Shown here piece after piece: positions 6,281 to 6,337 of a stretch of DNA of 6,337 bases. The notes beneath the pieces are model-generated. The model ran no database searches. It worked only from the letters and a program-made list of their open reading frames with translations, and was not told where the DNA came from. A program made the position numbers and the translations under genes. The stretch comes from Rhodocyclaceae bacterium. GTDB lineage: Bacteria > Pseudomonadota > Gammaproteobacteria > Burkholderiales > Rhodocyclaceae. Positions within the stretch are counted from its first letter, which is position 1. Each line of letters begins with the position of its first letter. The stretch is taken from positions 1-6,337 of the forward strand of contig JAEUNN010000494.1 in the NCBI GenBank assembly GCA_016791085.1, read 5' to 3'.

Positions 6281-6337
6281 ACATTCTTTACGTCTGTCAC
6301 CGCTTTCCGTTTCCACCCAAGCGCGGCGGAAAAATCC
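6277..6337 (+). CDS. Start of XrtA/PEP-CTERM-associated sugar transferase (TIGR03087-like), cut by window end
   Basis: Only 20 codons are visible, beginning ATG at 6277 in an ATGA overlap with the amidotransferase stop. The peptide starts MNILYVCHRFPFPPKRGGK, a hallmark N-terminus of GT4-type glycosyltransferases (first beta strand, then a Pro- and Gly-rich loop) and, as I recall, of the sugar transferase family found with exosortase A (TIGR03087, stp1). AGG at 6267-6269, 7 nt upstream, is a modest RBS. Function would be transfer of a further sugar in the same exopolysaccharide pathway. The short visible length limits certainty about the family, but start and frame are secure. Confidence 0.75.
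   Translation, partial: MNILYVCHRFPFPPKRGGKI

Noticed and set aside
4382..6316. A 644-codon open frame on the minus strand covering almost all of amidotransferase 2
   Set aside because: It is the mirror of a well-supported gene in GC-rich DNA. Its translation is His/Gln/Ala/Gly-rich without domain motifs, while the plus strand carries all catalytic motifs.

Overview
The window is part of a known type of locus: an exosortase A (XrtA)/PEP-CTERM-associated exopolysaccharide cluster. The DNA is GC-rich. The combination of an EpsI domain apparently fused to an exosortase, an XrtA-type amidotransferase, a Daro_2409-type glycosyltransferase and the start of a TIGR03087-type sugar transferase is typical of environmental Betaproteobacteria (Rhodocyclales, Nitrosomonadales, Burkholderiales relatives). 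No rRNA or housekeeping marker is present, so the genus cannot be given.

Layout, all on the plus strand. Positions 1-648 hold the 3' end of a gene whose product has a last membrane segment followed by an EpsI domain, most likely the C-terminal part of XrtA. Positions 649-1191 (543 bp) hold no convincing gene, but contain a weak terminator-like structure, small inverted repeats, a TATAAT box and a well-formed leader hairpin. From 1192 to the window end runs a tight gene set: amidotransferase 1 (1192-3120), a GT4 glycosyltransferase (3120-4328, overlapping by one base), amidotransferase 2 (4355-6280, GTG start after a 26-bp gap), and the first 61 bases of another glycosyltransferase (6277 onward, ATGA overlap). 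These four are very probably one operon.

How the genes work together. XrtA is the membrane transpeptidase-like enzyme thought to process PEP-CTERM proteins during export. The downstream genes are thought to build or decorate the extracellular polysaccharide made alongside those proteins. The two glycosyltransferases would add sugars to a lipid-linked or nascent glycan at the cytoplasmic face. The two asparagine-synthetase-like enzymes would use glutamine-derived ammonia and ATP to amidate a carboxylate, possibly a uronic acid or an acyl/amino-acid substituent; the substrate is not known from sequence.

The most interesting points are two divergent, full-length amidotransferases flanking one glycosyltransferase, a difference between them at a synthetase active-site position (Asp versus Val in the LSGxGGDE motif), and the long structured leader ahead of the operon. 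I see no entirely new system, CRISPR array, mobile element or RNA gene.
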